A stretch of DNA of 64,000 bases from Psychroflexus montanilacus (GCF_020164535.1 NZ_JAIQZC010000002.1:124001-188000); one strand, 5' to 3'. Shown: positions 1 to 7,668, counted from the first letter of the stretch. The notes: a model not told the origin generated them from the sequence alone. Program-made: numbers and translations.

Positions 1-93
1 GTAATTTATATTAGCTACTTTTTTTACTGTGTGTGTTCCGAAAAAGTTTTTCAGTTCTTGTTTGTCCCATTTTTCGTAGTTCGATTTTTTCAT
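1..93 (-). CDS. Partial cassette gene, unknown product
   Basis: An open frame runs from an ATG at 93 off the left edge. It gives 31 residues starting MKKSNYEKWDKQELKNFF. I do not recognise the product. The ATG lies about 30 bases after the attC-type box at 116-126, on the same strand as the other left-hand cassettes, so it is the first gene of the next cassette in the array. Only the N-terminus is visible. Confidence 0.6.
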   Translation of the reverse strand, partial: MKKSNYEKWDKQELKNFFGTHTVKKVANINY

Positions 94-115
94 ATTTAGT
101 TGTGTTATTTTTACA

Positions 116-241
116 TTAGCTACAACGGTTTGTATATGAGTATTGCGAGGCAAATACTCAATAACTTTTCGTTGTGTTAATTAATTTTTAGGTTAACATT
201 TATTTTGCGGAGTAACCTATTCTCTCGCATTACTTATATAC
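116..241 (-). other. attC-like recombination site, split by an IS110 element (major part)
   Basis: The outer box TTAGCTACAAC (116-126) is followed by a stem arm at 132-149 (GTATATGAGTATTGCGAG). Its partner arm is at 224-241 (CTCGCATTACTTATATAC). The box expected next to the second arm is not there. It is found at 1540-1548 as GTTACCTGC, on the far side of the IS110 element. The first bases of the cassette holding 1551-2522 (read on minus, from about 2552) are also GTTACCTGC, so the two halves belong to one site that the IS interrupted. Confidence 0.7.
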
Positions 242-269
242 TTCTTAAGTTTGATTCTCATTAAATTGT

Positions 270-420
270 TATCTAAATCAGAAAGAACAAAAGAGAGGAT
301 TAAGGTTATGATATACGTTGAAGCTCAGACTTCGTCAACATTGATAATCCCCTCTCTTTTACTATCTCAACCACGTTCAGTTCTGTGAGACCTGGATCTC
401 GTTTTTAAGTTGTTGTGAGT
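270..420 (+). ncRNA. Candidate bridge RNA region of the IS110 element
   Basis: Non-coding DNA 5' of the transposase folds into a stem of AAAGAGAGGATTA (290-302) with TAATCCCCTCTCTTT (345-359). An inner helix is GTTGA...TCAAC around a CTCAGA loop. IS110-group elements are known to express a structured bridge RNA from this end, whose loops pair with target and donor DNA. Seen: position and fold. Inferred: the RNA and its function. Loop-to-target pairing was not resolved by eye. Confidence 0.45.
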
Positions 421-452
421 AGGATAGTATGCTCTTTCATAAATCAGTTCTT

Positions 453-1421
453 ATGAATAAATATAAAGAAACTTATGGAGTTGACATTAGTAAAGATGTT
501 TTTGATGTCTATGGCAGTCTTAGCGGTCACCATCAGTTTAACAATGATGAGTATGGTTTTAAAAAGTTCCTTAAGGTACTACCAAAGAACTCATTAGTAG
601 CCATGGAGGCTACAAGCTATTATCATTATCGTCTTGCACAGTTTCTGTACAAAAACTCAGTGGTCGTATCAGTCATCAATCCCTTGTCGATCAAGCGTTT
701 CATACAGATGAAACTGGCTAAGGTAAAGACGGACAAGAGTGATGCTAAGGCGATATGTGAGTATGCAAAGACCAACAAGATCCCTATTTACAATGCGCTT
801 ACCGAAGTACAGAGTGAATGCCTGCAGCTGTTCAGACTGTTGGACACTTATTTAAAGCAGCGTACTGCAGTGAAGAACAAAATCCACGGAGAAGAAGCTC
901 TGGGAGTTCCTTCGAAGTTCGTTTACAGGTCTTTAAATCGCCAAAGAAAGCAGCTGGATAAGGAAGTCAAAGCCATAGAGGAAAAGATCCTATCCTTGGT
1001 GAAAGAAGACCAAGAGCAGCAGCTCACACTTCTTACCTCAGTGCCAGGAATAGGACGGAAAACAGCCTTGTTCCTGATTGTAATTACCGATGGCTTCTCT
1101 AAGTTTGAAACGGCCTCTCAGCTTTGTAGCTATGTGGGAATAACGCCTACTACAAGAGAGTCTGGTAGTAGCGTGAGAGGTAGGGCGCGGATAAGTAAGG
1201 TAGGCAACAGGAAACTGCGGAATCTATTGTTTCTATGCGCCTTTAACGCCTGTAAGCATAACAAGGGATGCAGAGAAATTTACGAACGAATCGTAAACAA
1301 GGGCAAGAGTAAGAAGTTAGCGCTGATTGCAGTGGCCAACAAGCTACTAAAACAATGCTTTGCTATAGCCAAATCAGGGTTACCGTATGATGAAACATAC
1401 GTGTCTGTATTGCCAAAGTAA
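453..1421 (+). CDS. IS110-family transposase (DEDD, RuvC-like)
   Basis: Site-specific DNA transposase of IS110 type. The N-terminal RuvC-like domain shows GVDISKD (first catalytic Asp), MEAT (Glu) and TDKSDAK (two Asp). The C-terminal transposase_20 domain shows SVPGIGRKTA, then YVGITPTTRESGSS with the candidate serine, then ISKVGNRKLR. The frame opens at 429, but I place the start at 453 (MNKYKETYGVDISK) because family members begin about 5-12 residues before the GVDIS motif. Length is then 322 residues, which is normal. It looks intact. Confidence 0.9.
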   Translation: MNKYKETYGVDISKDVFDVYGSLSGHHQFNNDEYGFKKFLKVLPKNSLVAMEATSYYHYRLAQFLYKNSVVVSVINPLSIKRFIQMKLAKVKTDKSDAKAICEYAKTNKIPIYNALTEVQSECLQLFRLLDTYLKQRTAVKNKIHGEEALGVPSKFVYRSLNRQRKQLDKEVKAIEEKILSLVKEDQEQQLTLLTSVPGIGRKTALFLIVITDGFSKFETASQLCSYVGITPTTRESGSSVRGRARISKVGNRKLRNLLFLCAFNACKHNKGCREIYERIVNKGKSKKLALIAVANKLLKQCFAIAKSGLPYDETYVSVLPK

Positions 1422-1448
1422 ATAGCACACAATGAAAGGAACAAAAAA

Positions 1449-1480
1449 GCTCACAGAATCCATTAATGGAATCTGTGAGC
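1449..1480. terminator. Stem-loop near the IS110 right end
   Basis: GCTCACAGAATCCAT pairs with ATGGAATCTGTGAGC around a TA loop with one mismatch. On the minus strand it is followed by TTTTTTG, so it can end transcription entering from the cassette gene at 1551-2522. It also closes the transposase gene. It may be part of the element's own end structure. Confidence 0.5.
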
Positions 1481-1539
1481 ATAGAATAATAATGTCTAAA
1501 ATTAATGAAGAAAAGAGTTGTTTTTTACCTCAGTTCTTT

Positions 1540-1548
1540 GTTACCTGC
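1540..1548 (-). other. Detached outer box of the IS110-split attC
   Basis: GTTACCTGC here is identical to the opening bases of the cassette read from 2552 on the minus strand (GTTACCTGC at 2552-2544 in that sense). It is therefore the left box of that cassette's attC. The rest of the site lies at 116-241, beyond the insertion sequence. Confidence 0.65.
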
Positions 1549-1550
1549 TT

Positions 1551-2522
1551 TTATTTCTTTTCAATTTTTGCGTTTCTCGTATATCCACTCTTCTTATATC
1601 CATCAATGAATATTATTTTGGCTTCTCTATTTTCAATTCCGTGTCTTTGAACTCTAAAGTGTCCGCTTACGCCAAATTCGCCCGTCCGAATAATTTTTGT
1701 GAAGTAAGAACTATCAATTATTTCAATGTCATTTTTTGAACTGTTGATAAACTTTTCTCCATTTAGTTTAACTCGTCTCTGTTCGCCACTATCAATTCCG
1801 TGAATGATTTTAGTTTCCGTATCAGTATAGTTGTAGAACAAAATAAATGACATTACATAATCGTGAATTTTACCATACCAACTTCTGCCTTCTTGTTCGC
1901 TATATTCCCAACCATAGATTTCATCATTACTTTGAAGTTCGTATTGTTTAGTTGCTTGAGTTGTTCCATCATTGTAAATTGGCATTATAAGCAATTCTCG
2001 GTCAATATTATTGCCCCATTCTTCTTCTCCACTTTCTAATTGTTCAATCAAATTATTCCAATTTGCTCCTTGTGGCGGTGTTTCGCCTTCACTAATTCGT
2101 TTCTTTAAGTCGCTTAAAGTGTATTCGTTGGATATTTTGTCGTGGTCATCCATATTTAACCAACTATATAAAATTGCGTTAATCGGATAATCAATTGGGT
2201 CCGCGTCCACATAATCAGGAACGTTTGTAAAGTCAGGATAAATTGTTTCTGGAAGCAGTAATAGTCCAACTGTAGCAGGTGAACCTTTTAAAAGGTCTTT
2301 TGCCTTTATGAAATTCGAAGTGTCCAGCAGTTTTTCGTGGATAGACTTTGAAATGTAGTTTATCTGAAGTCTCTTATTTACAAAAAATGGGAAACTGCTT
2401 AGCATTTCCTTTTGTTCTTTTTTGTCAGGAACTTGTCTGTCCAAAAAATCGTGAAGTTTGTCCGATAGAATATTGTTTTCTACACAACTCAAAATCGGAA
2501 ATTTATCTTCTGTTAGTTTCAT
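1551..2522 (-). CDS. Cassette-encoded protein of unknown function, 323 residues
   Basis: Soluble, acidic protein with no signal peptide or membrane segment. The middle part has NAILYSWLNMDD and the sequence WEYSEQEGRSWYG. The C-terminus reads GVSGHFRVQRHG, then IIFIDGYKKSGYTRNAK. That tail faintly recalls the C-terminal pattern (GHWR/GHFR-x-Q...W/FI) of AcrVA2-like proteins, and the length is near theirs (about 320 residues). This is memory-based and unproven. It is the sole gene of its cassette, with an attC upstream at 2541-2685 and a split one downstream. Confidence 0.65.
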   Translation of the reverse strand: MKLTEDKFPILSCVENNILSDKLHDFLDRQVPDKKEQKEMLSSFPFFVNKRLQINYISKSIHEKLLDTSNFIKAKDLLKGSPATVGLLLLPETIYPDFTNVPDYVDADPIDYPINAILYSWLNMDDHDKISNEYTLSDLKKRISEGETPPQGANWNNLIEQLESGEEEWGNNIDRELLIMPIYNDGTTQATKQYELQSNDEIYGWEYSEQEGRSWYGKIHDYVMSFILFYNYTDTETKIIHGIDSGEQRRVKLNGEKFINSSKNDIEIIDSSYFTKIIRTGEFGVSGHFRVQRHGIENREAKIIFIDGYKKSGYTRNAKIEKK

Positions 2523-2540
2523 TCTCTGTCGTTTTTTCTA

Positions 2541-2685
2541 ATTGCAGGTAACGGTTCTCATATTTGCGAAGGCGGGGATTTTTAGCACTAAACTTCATTA
2601 GATGCACAAAATTTGAATTTAGCACTTCACTTTCATAGAAGCACCAAACTCCCGCTTTTGCAAATATGATGTTGGCAGTAGTTAT
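2541..2685 (-). other. attC-like recombination site
   Basis: Imperfect hairpin of about 145 bp. The arm at 2558-2575 (CTCATATTTGCGAAGGCG) pairs with the arm near 2651-2669 (CCCGCTTTTGCAAATATGA). The outer boxes are TGCAGGTAAC (2543-2552) and GTTGGCAGTAGTTAT (2671-2685). The second box matches, 14 of 15, the start of the cassette it closes (GTTGGCAGTAATTAT read from 3575 on minus). The first box opens the next cassette. The stop codon of the hydrolase gene lies inside the box. Confidence 0.8.
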
Positions 2686-3539
2686 TTTTTCAAAATCTTC
2701 ATAAACTTTGCAATATACTCTTCCGTGTTTTTATTTATACCTTTAATATGATCCCCGTTAATTTCCCAAAATTCAGTATTCGCCTTGTTTGAAGCATTAT
2801 ATAATTTTTGACCTAATTCAAAAGGTACTTGACTGTCTGAAATACTGTGAATTATAACAATTGGCTTGCTGATTTTTTTTATTTCTTCTTCAGATGGAAA
2901 ATCGTTATTCATTAATGCAGGAATTAACCATTTGAATTTTTCTAAATTTAATAGATGTGCATAAACTTTTCCCATATCAGGAAATGAACTAAAAGTGCCC
3001 TCCAAAACAACACCTTTGATTTTGTCTTGCCTCTCAGCTCCATTCATTGTAGCAAAAGCACCACCTAATGATGTACCCCAAATTATTATATCAGTTTTTT
3101 TAACATTCTCAATTTCAAGAAATCTATCAAAAATAGCCAATGCATCATTTTTTAAAACGACACTATTATCATCTTTCCCATTCGATTTAGCAAATCCTCT
3201 TCTTTCATATGCAAATATTTGAAATCCATTTTCAAGTAATGGCTTATACATATTTTGTGCATTCATCAAAGTCATTCCATTTCCTAAATGATGAAATATA
3301 CTACCTATCGGTTTTATTGAATCTGGTTTAAACAATACTGCGTGTATACTAATTTCATTGTCTAGTGGAATGTGAAATACTTGGTGGTTAAAATTGCTTT
3401 CAAACACTTCATAGTTATTATTTGTTTGGTAAATCATTTTATCTGTTAATCTTGAAAACCTAACAAATAAAATTCCTAAAATTAATATCGAAATGAATGA
3501 AATACTTGTCCATTTTAGTATTTTAAATAGTCTTTTCAT
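2682..3539 (-). CDS. Alpha/beta hydrolase, membrane anchored
   Basis: Serine hydrolase of the alpha/beta fold, 285 residues, with one N-terminal membrane segment (about residues 10-28), so the catalytic domain probably faces the periplasm. The nucleophile elbow is IIWGTSLGG (Ser about 155). The catalytic Asp is in IHSISDSQVP and the His in INGDHIKG. It resembles the BAAT/YqkD-like lysophospholipase or dienelactone hydrolase group; the substrate cannot be read. It is the only gene of a roughly 1.0 kb cassette. Its TAA stop overlaps the attC box. Confidence 0.85.
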   Translation of the reverse strand: MKRLFKILKWTSISFISILILGILFVRFSRLTDKMIYQTNNNYEVFESNFNHQVFHIPLDNEISIHAVLFKPDSIKPIGSIFHHLGNGMTLMNAQNMYKPLLENGFQIFAYERRGFAKSNGKDDNSVVLKNDALAIFDRFLEIENVKKTDIIIWGTSLGGAFATMNGAERQDKIKGVVLEGTFSSFPDMGKVYAHLLNLEKFKWLIPALMNNDFPSEEEIKKISKPIVIIHSISDSQVPFELGQKLYNASNKANTEFWEINGDHIKGINKNTEEYIAKFMKILKK

Positions 3540-3562
3540 TTTTTTTCTGTGTGTTTTTTTAT

Positions 3563-3706
3563 AATTACTGCCAACGTTTTGCAGCTACCCGAAGGGCGGG
3601 ACTTTTACCACAAAATTTGCTTTGAAAAACTAATGTTTGATTAACCACCAAACTGTCTTTGAAACACGAAACCCCGCCTTTTGGGTAGGTGCTGTTGGCT
3701 GTAGTT
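3563..3706 (-). other. attC-like recombination site
   Basis: The arm at 3580-3601 (TGCAGCTACCCGAAGGGCGGG) pairs with the arm at 3672-3693 (CCCCGCCTTTTGGGTAGGTG) across about 70 bases. The outer boxes are AATTACTGCCAAC (3563-3575) and GTTGGCTGTAGTTTT (3694-3708). The latter is the near-exact counterpart (one mismatch) of the sequence that opens the cassette read from 6497 on the minus strand, GTTGGCTGTAATTTG. So this site closes the large cassette at about 6497-3575. Confidence 0.8.
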
Positions 3707-3711
3707 TTCTT

Positions 3712-3882
3712 TCATTTCTTCACAATTAACACAATACCCCAAATAAAAAATGCCAATTCTACTACCGTTGATAATAAAGTGACCCTATCCACATTCCCGG
3801 TGACTAAGATGGGAATCCTGCTTAGGATAAGCAATCCAAAAACTATTAGAATCGCTTTTATGTAAATCGTTTTGTTTTTCAT
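3712..3882 (-). CDS. Small membrane protein, 56 residues
   Basis: ATG at 3882 and TGA at 3712-3714. The product has two hydrophobic stretches, IYIKAILIVFGLLILS and STVVELAFFIWGIVLIV, split by a short polar turn. It starts 5 bases after the stop of the metallo-hydrolase gene and is the last gene of its cassette, ending just before the attC. I know no family for it. Tight spacing, good hydrophobic pattern and a clean start support a real gene. Confidence 0.55.
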   Translation of the reverse strand: MKNKTIYIKAILIVFGLLILSRIPILVTGNVDRVTLLSTVVELAFFIWGIVLIVKK

Positions 3883-3887
3883 AACGG

Positions 3888-4988
3888 TTACTTTAATAGT
3901 TCTTGAATTTTAATTTCATCCGAATTAATTGGCAAGCTGATTAAAGTACCATCATTTACCATGTAAATTTTTCCATCATAAACTGCTCTTGCTTCTTTGA
4001 GAAATGGTCTTATCATTAAATCACTCGGAACCGGTGGCAGAATGTGGGTAATTACTAATTGCTTGACACCTGCTTCCCTTGCCACATCTGCTGCTTCTTT
4101 GGGACTAATATGGTAGTCTTGTATATCGGTGGCGATGGCAGTTACATTTGTTTCTAAATTTTCTCCTGCATTTGCCATCATAGTGGCAAACTTTTTATTA
4201 AGTGCCTCAATAATTAATACATCCGCTTTGTTAGAGTGGTGTATCAGACTTTCGGTGTACTTGGTATCTCCAGTAATGACGATGCTTCTGCCTTTATAAT
4301 TCACTCGATATCCAACGGCAGGAAATACAGGGGCATGCTCCACATTAAAAGCGATTACTTCAACCTCTCCTTGTTTGTAAACAGTTTTGCTGGACATTAA
4401 ATCTGAACCCAAATCAAAGCTATGAGCCTCCCCTCCAAATCCGGATGAAGGAACTACTTTTTCACCATGATGAGCAATTCTGTATCCCTTGTCAAGTTGG
4501 TATGCAGCTTCAAAACCATTGACTACTTCATCTATTCCTGAAGGTCCATAGATGGGAAGTGGTTGTTGAGGGCTCCCTGTAGCCCATCGTTTGAGCATTA
4601 ATTCTCCAATGCCTCCGATATGATCGGAATGAAAATGGGTAATAAACAGGGCATCTACAGTACCTACATCAACAGGCGATAGTTCCAGTTTAAGTGTACT
4701 TCCCGGACCAGCATCAAATACCAAAACTTGCTCACCTGCTACGACAACAGTTTGAGAACCAGTTCTATTTTTGTCTGGCATAGGTGCACCTGTGCCTGTG
4801 GTAATGACATACAAACCGTCTTTTTCAAAAAAATTTCGTGACTTATTTTGAGTGATAGCGGTTTGAAAGAGATAATTTATAACAGCATCAGGTGGATTGC
4901 GGAGAAAGACAACCAGCCCAAGGCATGCCAATAAATAAATGGATAAGATGATCCACAATCTTTTATTCTTTGTGATAATGCTATTCAT
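3888..4988 (-). CDS. Metallo-beta-lactamase-fold hydrolase, membrane anchored
   Basis: 366 residues: an N-terminal membrane segment (about 11-30) then an RNase Z/arylsulfatase-like MBL domain. Visible metal ligands are HFHSDHIGG (about 118-126), the Asp in ITGDTKYTE, a His after the INHYS-like region and the late VITHILPP His. The GTGTGAPMPDKNRTGSQ strand is typical of arylsulfatase/AtsA-like members. The exported position suggests hydrolysis of a small ester or phosphodiester outside the cytoplasm. The start overlaps the stop of the PfpI-like gene by 8 bases, so the two are co-translated. Confidence 0.85.
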   Translation of the reverse strand: MNSIITKNKRLWIILSIYLLACLGLVVFLRNPPDAVINYLFQTAITQNKSRNFFEKDGLYVITTGTGAPMPDKNRTGSQTVVVAGEQVLVFDAGPGSTLKLELSPVDVGTVDALFITHFHSDHIGGIGELMLKRWATGSPQQPLPIYGPSGIDEVVNGFEAAYQLDKGYRIAHHGEKVVPSSGFGGEAHSFDLGSDLMSSKTVYKQGEVEVIAFNVEHAPVFPAVGYRVNYKGRSIVITGDTKYTESLIHHSNKADVLIIEALNKKFATMMANAGENLETNVTAIATDIQDYHISPKEAADVAREAGVKQLVITHILPPVPSDLMIRPFLKEARAVYDGKIYMVNDGTLISLPINSDEIKIQELLK

Positions 4989-5820
4989 TTTTGTCTTTTA
5001 ACATTTTTAATAATTTCTGTGCTGTCTCGCCAGAAGAATTTTGATTTTGTCCCGTAACTATATTGCCATCAATTACCGTAAGCGTGGCAAAAAAATCTCT
5101 AAACCCTGTATTACTTTGATAGATAGCCCCATGTTTCCCTAGCTCTGTTTCAGGGTGCATAGGTGTGATGCTGATGTCCAACTCCTTAACTTGTTTGTCT
5201 GTCACTCCTGTCATTTTCTTACCTTCTACAAGAGGACGTCCAGTGGTATCTTTTGCCATGAGGAAGCCCAATACACCATGACAAACAGAACCTAGTAAAA
5301 TGCCGTCTGCATGCGCCTCCGTGATTTTATTACCCAACATTTCACTTGTTCCCAAATCATAGGATGCACCCCATCCACCTGCCATGAAAATTATGTCGTA
5401 ATTTAAAAAGTTGATGTCGTCTATTTTTAGCGAATGCTTGATTTTCTCTTTTGCTACATCATCTTTCAGATAACGCTTGTCTTGGTGGGATTTCATTGGA
5501 AATCTCAGGCCTATGGGCTCAATAGGAATTTCACCTCCCTTTATGCTCACAATGTCCACTTCAAGCCCTGCATCTAAAAATTCATAATAGGGAATAGTCA
5601 TTTCGGAAGGGTAAACACCTGTGGGTTTGCCAGTCTCTCCCAACACTCCGTGGCTTGTGGTGATAATCAATGCTTTTTTGTTTTTGAAGTTATAGCTTAC
5701 CTTATCATAGTCGGGATGGTATCCAAAACTCTTGAGGATTTGAGGTGAGAAAATTATAATAAGAGCTACAACGAATAGCAATATTCCTAATGCGACTAGT
5801 GACTTTTTTTTCCAATTCAT
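4981..5820 (-). CDS. DJ-1/PfpI (Hsp31-like) class I glutamine amidotransferase-fold protein
   Basis: 279 residues with an N-terminal membrane segment (about 8-28) and a DJ-1/PfpI domain. The nucleophile elbow is LLGSVCHGVLGF (Cys about 181), preceded by IIFMAGGWGASYDL and the YPSEMTIPYYEFLDAG segment seen in Hsp31/HchA-like members. Known relatives are chaperones, glyoxalases or deglycases; an exported, membrane-tethered form is less usual. It is the middle gene of a four-gene cassette, with the regulator upstream and the metallo-hydrolase overlapping downstream. Confidence 0.85.
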   Translation of the reverse strand: MNWKKKSLVALGILLFVVALIIIFSPQILKSFGYHPDYDKVSYNFKNKKALIITTSHGVLGETGKPTGVYPSEMTIPYYEFLDAGLEVDIVSIKGGEIPIEPIGLRFPMKSHQDKRYLKDDVAKEKIKHSLKIDDINFLNYDIIFMAGGWGASYDLGTSEMLGNKITEAHADGILLGSVCHGVLGFLMAKDTTGRPLVEGKKMTGVTDKQVKELDISITPMHPETELGKHGAIYQSNTGFRDFFATLTVIDGNIVTGQNQNSSGETAQKLLKMLKDKNE

Positions 5821-5933
5821 ACTATTAGTTTTTAATTTTTTCTCTATTGAATAAATATTTAGAATAAACGATGCAAATTTATACCCCCAAAGAGGATAAA
5901 CTCATTAACAAAAGATAATAAATGATTTGACTA

Positions 5934-6476
5934 CTATTTTTTCTTTGAAATACGCTGTCTTATCCTACTCAAAGAAACTGGTGTAATTCCTAACACATTT
6001 GCAATGTATTTGTCAGGCACTCGGTTTATTATATTTGGGTAATCTTTTAGATATTGTTGGTATCTTTTTTCTGGGGAAAGAAAAACAAAGGAATCTATTC
6101 TTTGAAAAGCTTGTTTTAAAATTTGTCGACCAAAAATACCATTGTCAAATTTTAAAAATTCCGTATTTGAATTACTTAAATTCTGAAATGTTTTTAAATC
6201 TGTAAAATATACCTTTGTTTTCTCCAGCGTTTCAAAAGTAAACTTGGAAGGCTCATTAAATAATATTGTATGAACATTTCCAAATATTTGCTTTTCGGCA
6301 AACAACTGAAAAGTAATTTCTTCGCCCTTGTCATTTATCAAATAGCTCCTAACCAAACCTTTTCTGATGTAGAAAACATTATTTATTTTGTTTCCTTCAT
6401 AAATAACAATTTCTCCCTTTTCAAATGTCTTTGAACTAAGATTTTTCAATAATTTATAAAGGTATTGTATGTTCAT
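5934..6476 (-). CDS. Crp/Fnr-family transcriptional regulator
   Basis: 180 residues. The N-terminal cyclic-nucleotide-binding-like barrel shows FEKGEIVIYEGNKINNVFYIRKGLV. The short C-terminal helix-turn-helix shows KYIANVLGITPVSLSRIRQRI. There are no Fnr-type Cys clusters. Such Bacteroidota regulators usually control nearby genes. Here it opens the cassette and is followed after about 110 bases by the PfpI-like gene, so it may control the cassette. The cassette boundary lies about 20 bases upstream of the ATG. Confidence 0.9.
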   Translation of the reverse strand: MNIQYLYKLLKNLSSKTFEKGEIVIYEGNKINNVFYIRKGLVRSYLINDKGEEITFQLFAEKQIFGNVHTILFNEPSKFTFETLEKTKVYFTDLKTFQNLSNSNTEFLKFDNGIFGRQILKQAFQRIDSFVFLSPEKRYQQYLKDYPNIINRVPDKYIANVLGITPVSLSRIRQRISKKK

Positions 6477-6483
6477 TTATTTC

Positions 6484-6530
6484 AAATTACAGCCAACGTA
6501 CGGATATGCCAACAAGTTGTGATATATCCA
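6484..6530 (-). other. Candidate attI site next to the recombinase gene
   Basis: The cassette junction box AAATTACAGCCAAC (6484-6497) abuts an inverted repeat at 6502-6529, with GGATAT at one end and ATATCC at the other around CCAACAAGTTG. There is no attC-length hairpin here, unlike at the other junctions. The site lies between the first left-hand cassette and the 3' end of the recombinase gene. It is where an integron would have attI, but with the recombinase pointing toward the cassettes, the reverse of the usual layout. Confidence 0.5.
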
Positions 6531-6541
6531 TTTTGTGAATA

Positions 6542-7668
6542 CTAATCTAATGGATTTTTTATTGTTTTGAAAGTATTTGTAGCAACATGTGTATAAATTT
6601 CTGTAGTTTTAGATGATTGGTGCCCCAGTAGCACCTGTATTTGCCTTAAATCTACTCCCGCTTCCAAGAGATGTGTAGCAAAACTATGCCTGAGCATATG
6701 AGGGGTCACTGGAATTTTTAATTTAGCTTTAAATGTAGCATTTTTCACAACTTTAACCACAGCCTGCCCACTATACCTACCTCCCTTCTGGCCTTCAAAC
6801 AAATATTCTCTGGGTTTCCAATTTTATAATAAGAGCGTAAATCTTCTAATGCATTTTGAGACAATAAAGTAATTCTATCCTTATTCCCTTTCGCTTGCTT
6901 TACACGCACAAGCATACGTTTACTGTCTATATCTTCAATTTTAAGGTTGAGTAGTTCATTTCGACGTAAACCAGAACTGTACAGAAGTGCAACAATACAT
7001 CGGTGTTTTAGATTATTGGTATTGGCAATAAGTGACTGAACATCTTCTTTCGAAATCACGTTGGGTAGTTTGTATTCTTTTCGCGGTCTTTCTACCTCGT
7101 AAAACCTGTTAGGCATACCTAATACGACTTCATAATAAAATTTAATAGCATTGATAACTTGATTGATATAAGAGTTAGATTTTTGCTGTCGGATAAGCAT
7201 TTTTAGATACTCTCGTATGTGGATCTCATTTATAGCGTGCAGATCGATAGTTGAGTAGTGGTTTATAAAACGTTCAAAAAAATTAACATAGGTGCGTATG
7301 GTATTGTTTGCGTAACGTTTGAGTTCCAGCTTTGATAAATATTCCTCTGGACAACGGCGATAGCCTTTTTTTACTTCTCTAGTTCTAAACCATTCAACAT
7401 CTACCTTTTCATTAGAAGTGTTAACGGGTTTATTGGTTAAAAACCGATTATAATTAATCCAGGCTACTCCTTTGAAAGTAGTAAATATAGCACTCAGATT
7501 AGTTTTGGTATTCAGAACATACGCCATATTGTGTTTAGAGCTCCACTTAGGATGATCCAAACTTTTGATAAGCGCCTGTAATACCTTATCTGGCGTAAAT
7601 TTTATGCCTATCATTTTCTGATTATTGATCATCAAATGACATAAAGTGATGTTTTTGAGCGTAGTCAT
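6542..7668 (-). pseudogene. Tyrosine recombinase (integron-like integrase), -1 frameshift
   Basis: Two overlapping frames (7668-6745 and 6811-6542) together encode about 375 residues. Order: an N-terminal extension of about 75 residues (ITLCHLMINNQKMIGIKF...), a SAM-like core-binding domain, then the catalytic domain with SSGLRRNELL (Arg), GNKDR (Lys), [11 protein letters not shown] (His/Arg), [10 protein letters not shown] (His) and EIYTHV (Tyr), ending KNPLD. The frame breaks at 6811-6817, where the message reads AAACCCA; a -1 slip restores the sequence REYLFEGQ. The helix insert typical of IntI between the Lys and HxxR motifs is absent. Either one C was lost (dead gene) or slippage is used. 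Confidence 0.85.

Larger units (their letters stand above)
242..1538 (+). mobile_element. IS110-family insertion sequence inserted in an attC site
   Basis: About 1.3 kb holding one DEDD transposase gene, a 5' non-coding region of about 200 bases with a strong hairpin, and a 3' non-coding end. No terminal inverted repeats are visible, as expected for IS110. The ends are inferred from the interrupted attC and from a short TTCTT shared by the left (242-246) and right (1534-1538) borders; the exact cut could be off by a few bases. The longer non-coding stretch is on the 5' side, which fits the IS110 group rather than the IS1111 group. Confidence 0.65.

Noticed and set aside
1432-1739. Small plus-strand frames after the IS110 transposase
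   Set aside because: They run through the IS end and then antisense to the cassette gene 1551-2522; no sign of coding.
6542-7668. Recombinase called as XerC/XerD housekeeping enzyme
   Set aside because: Extra N-terminal domain, location beside cassette sites, and a frameshift that a housekeeping Xer would not tolerate.
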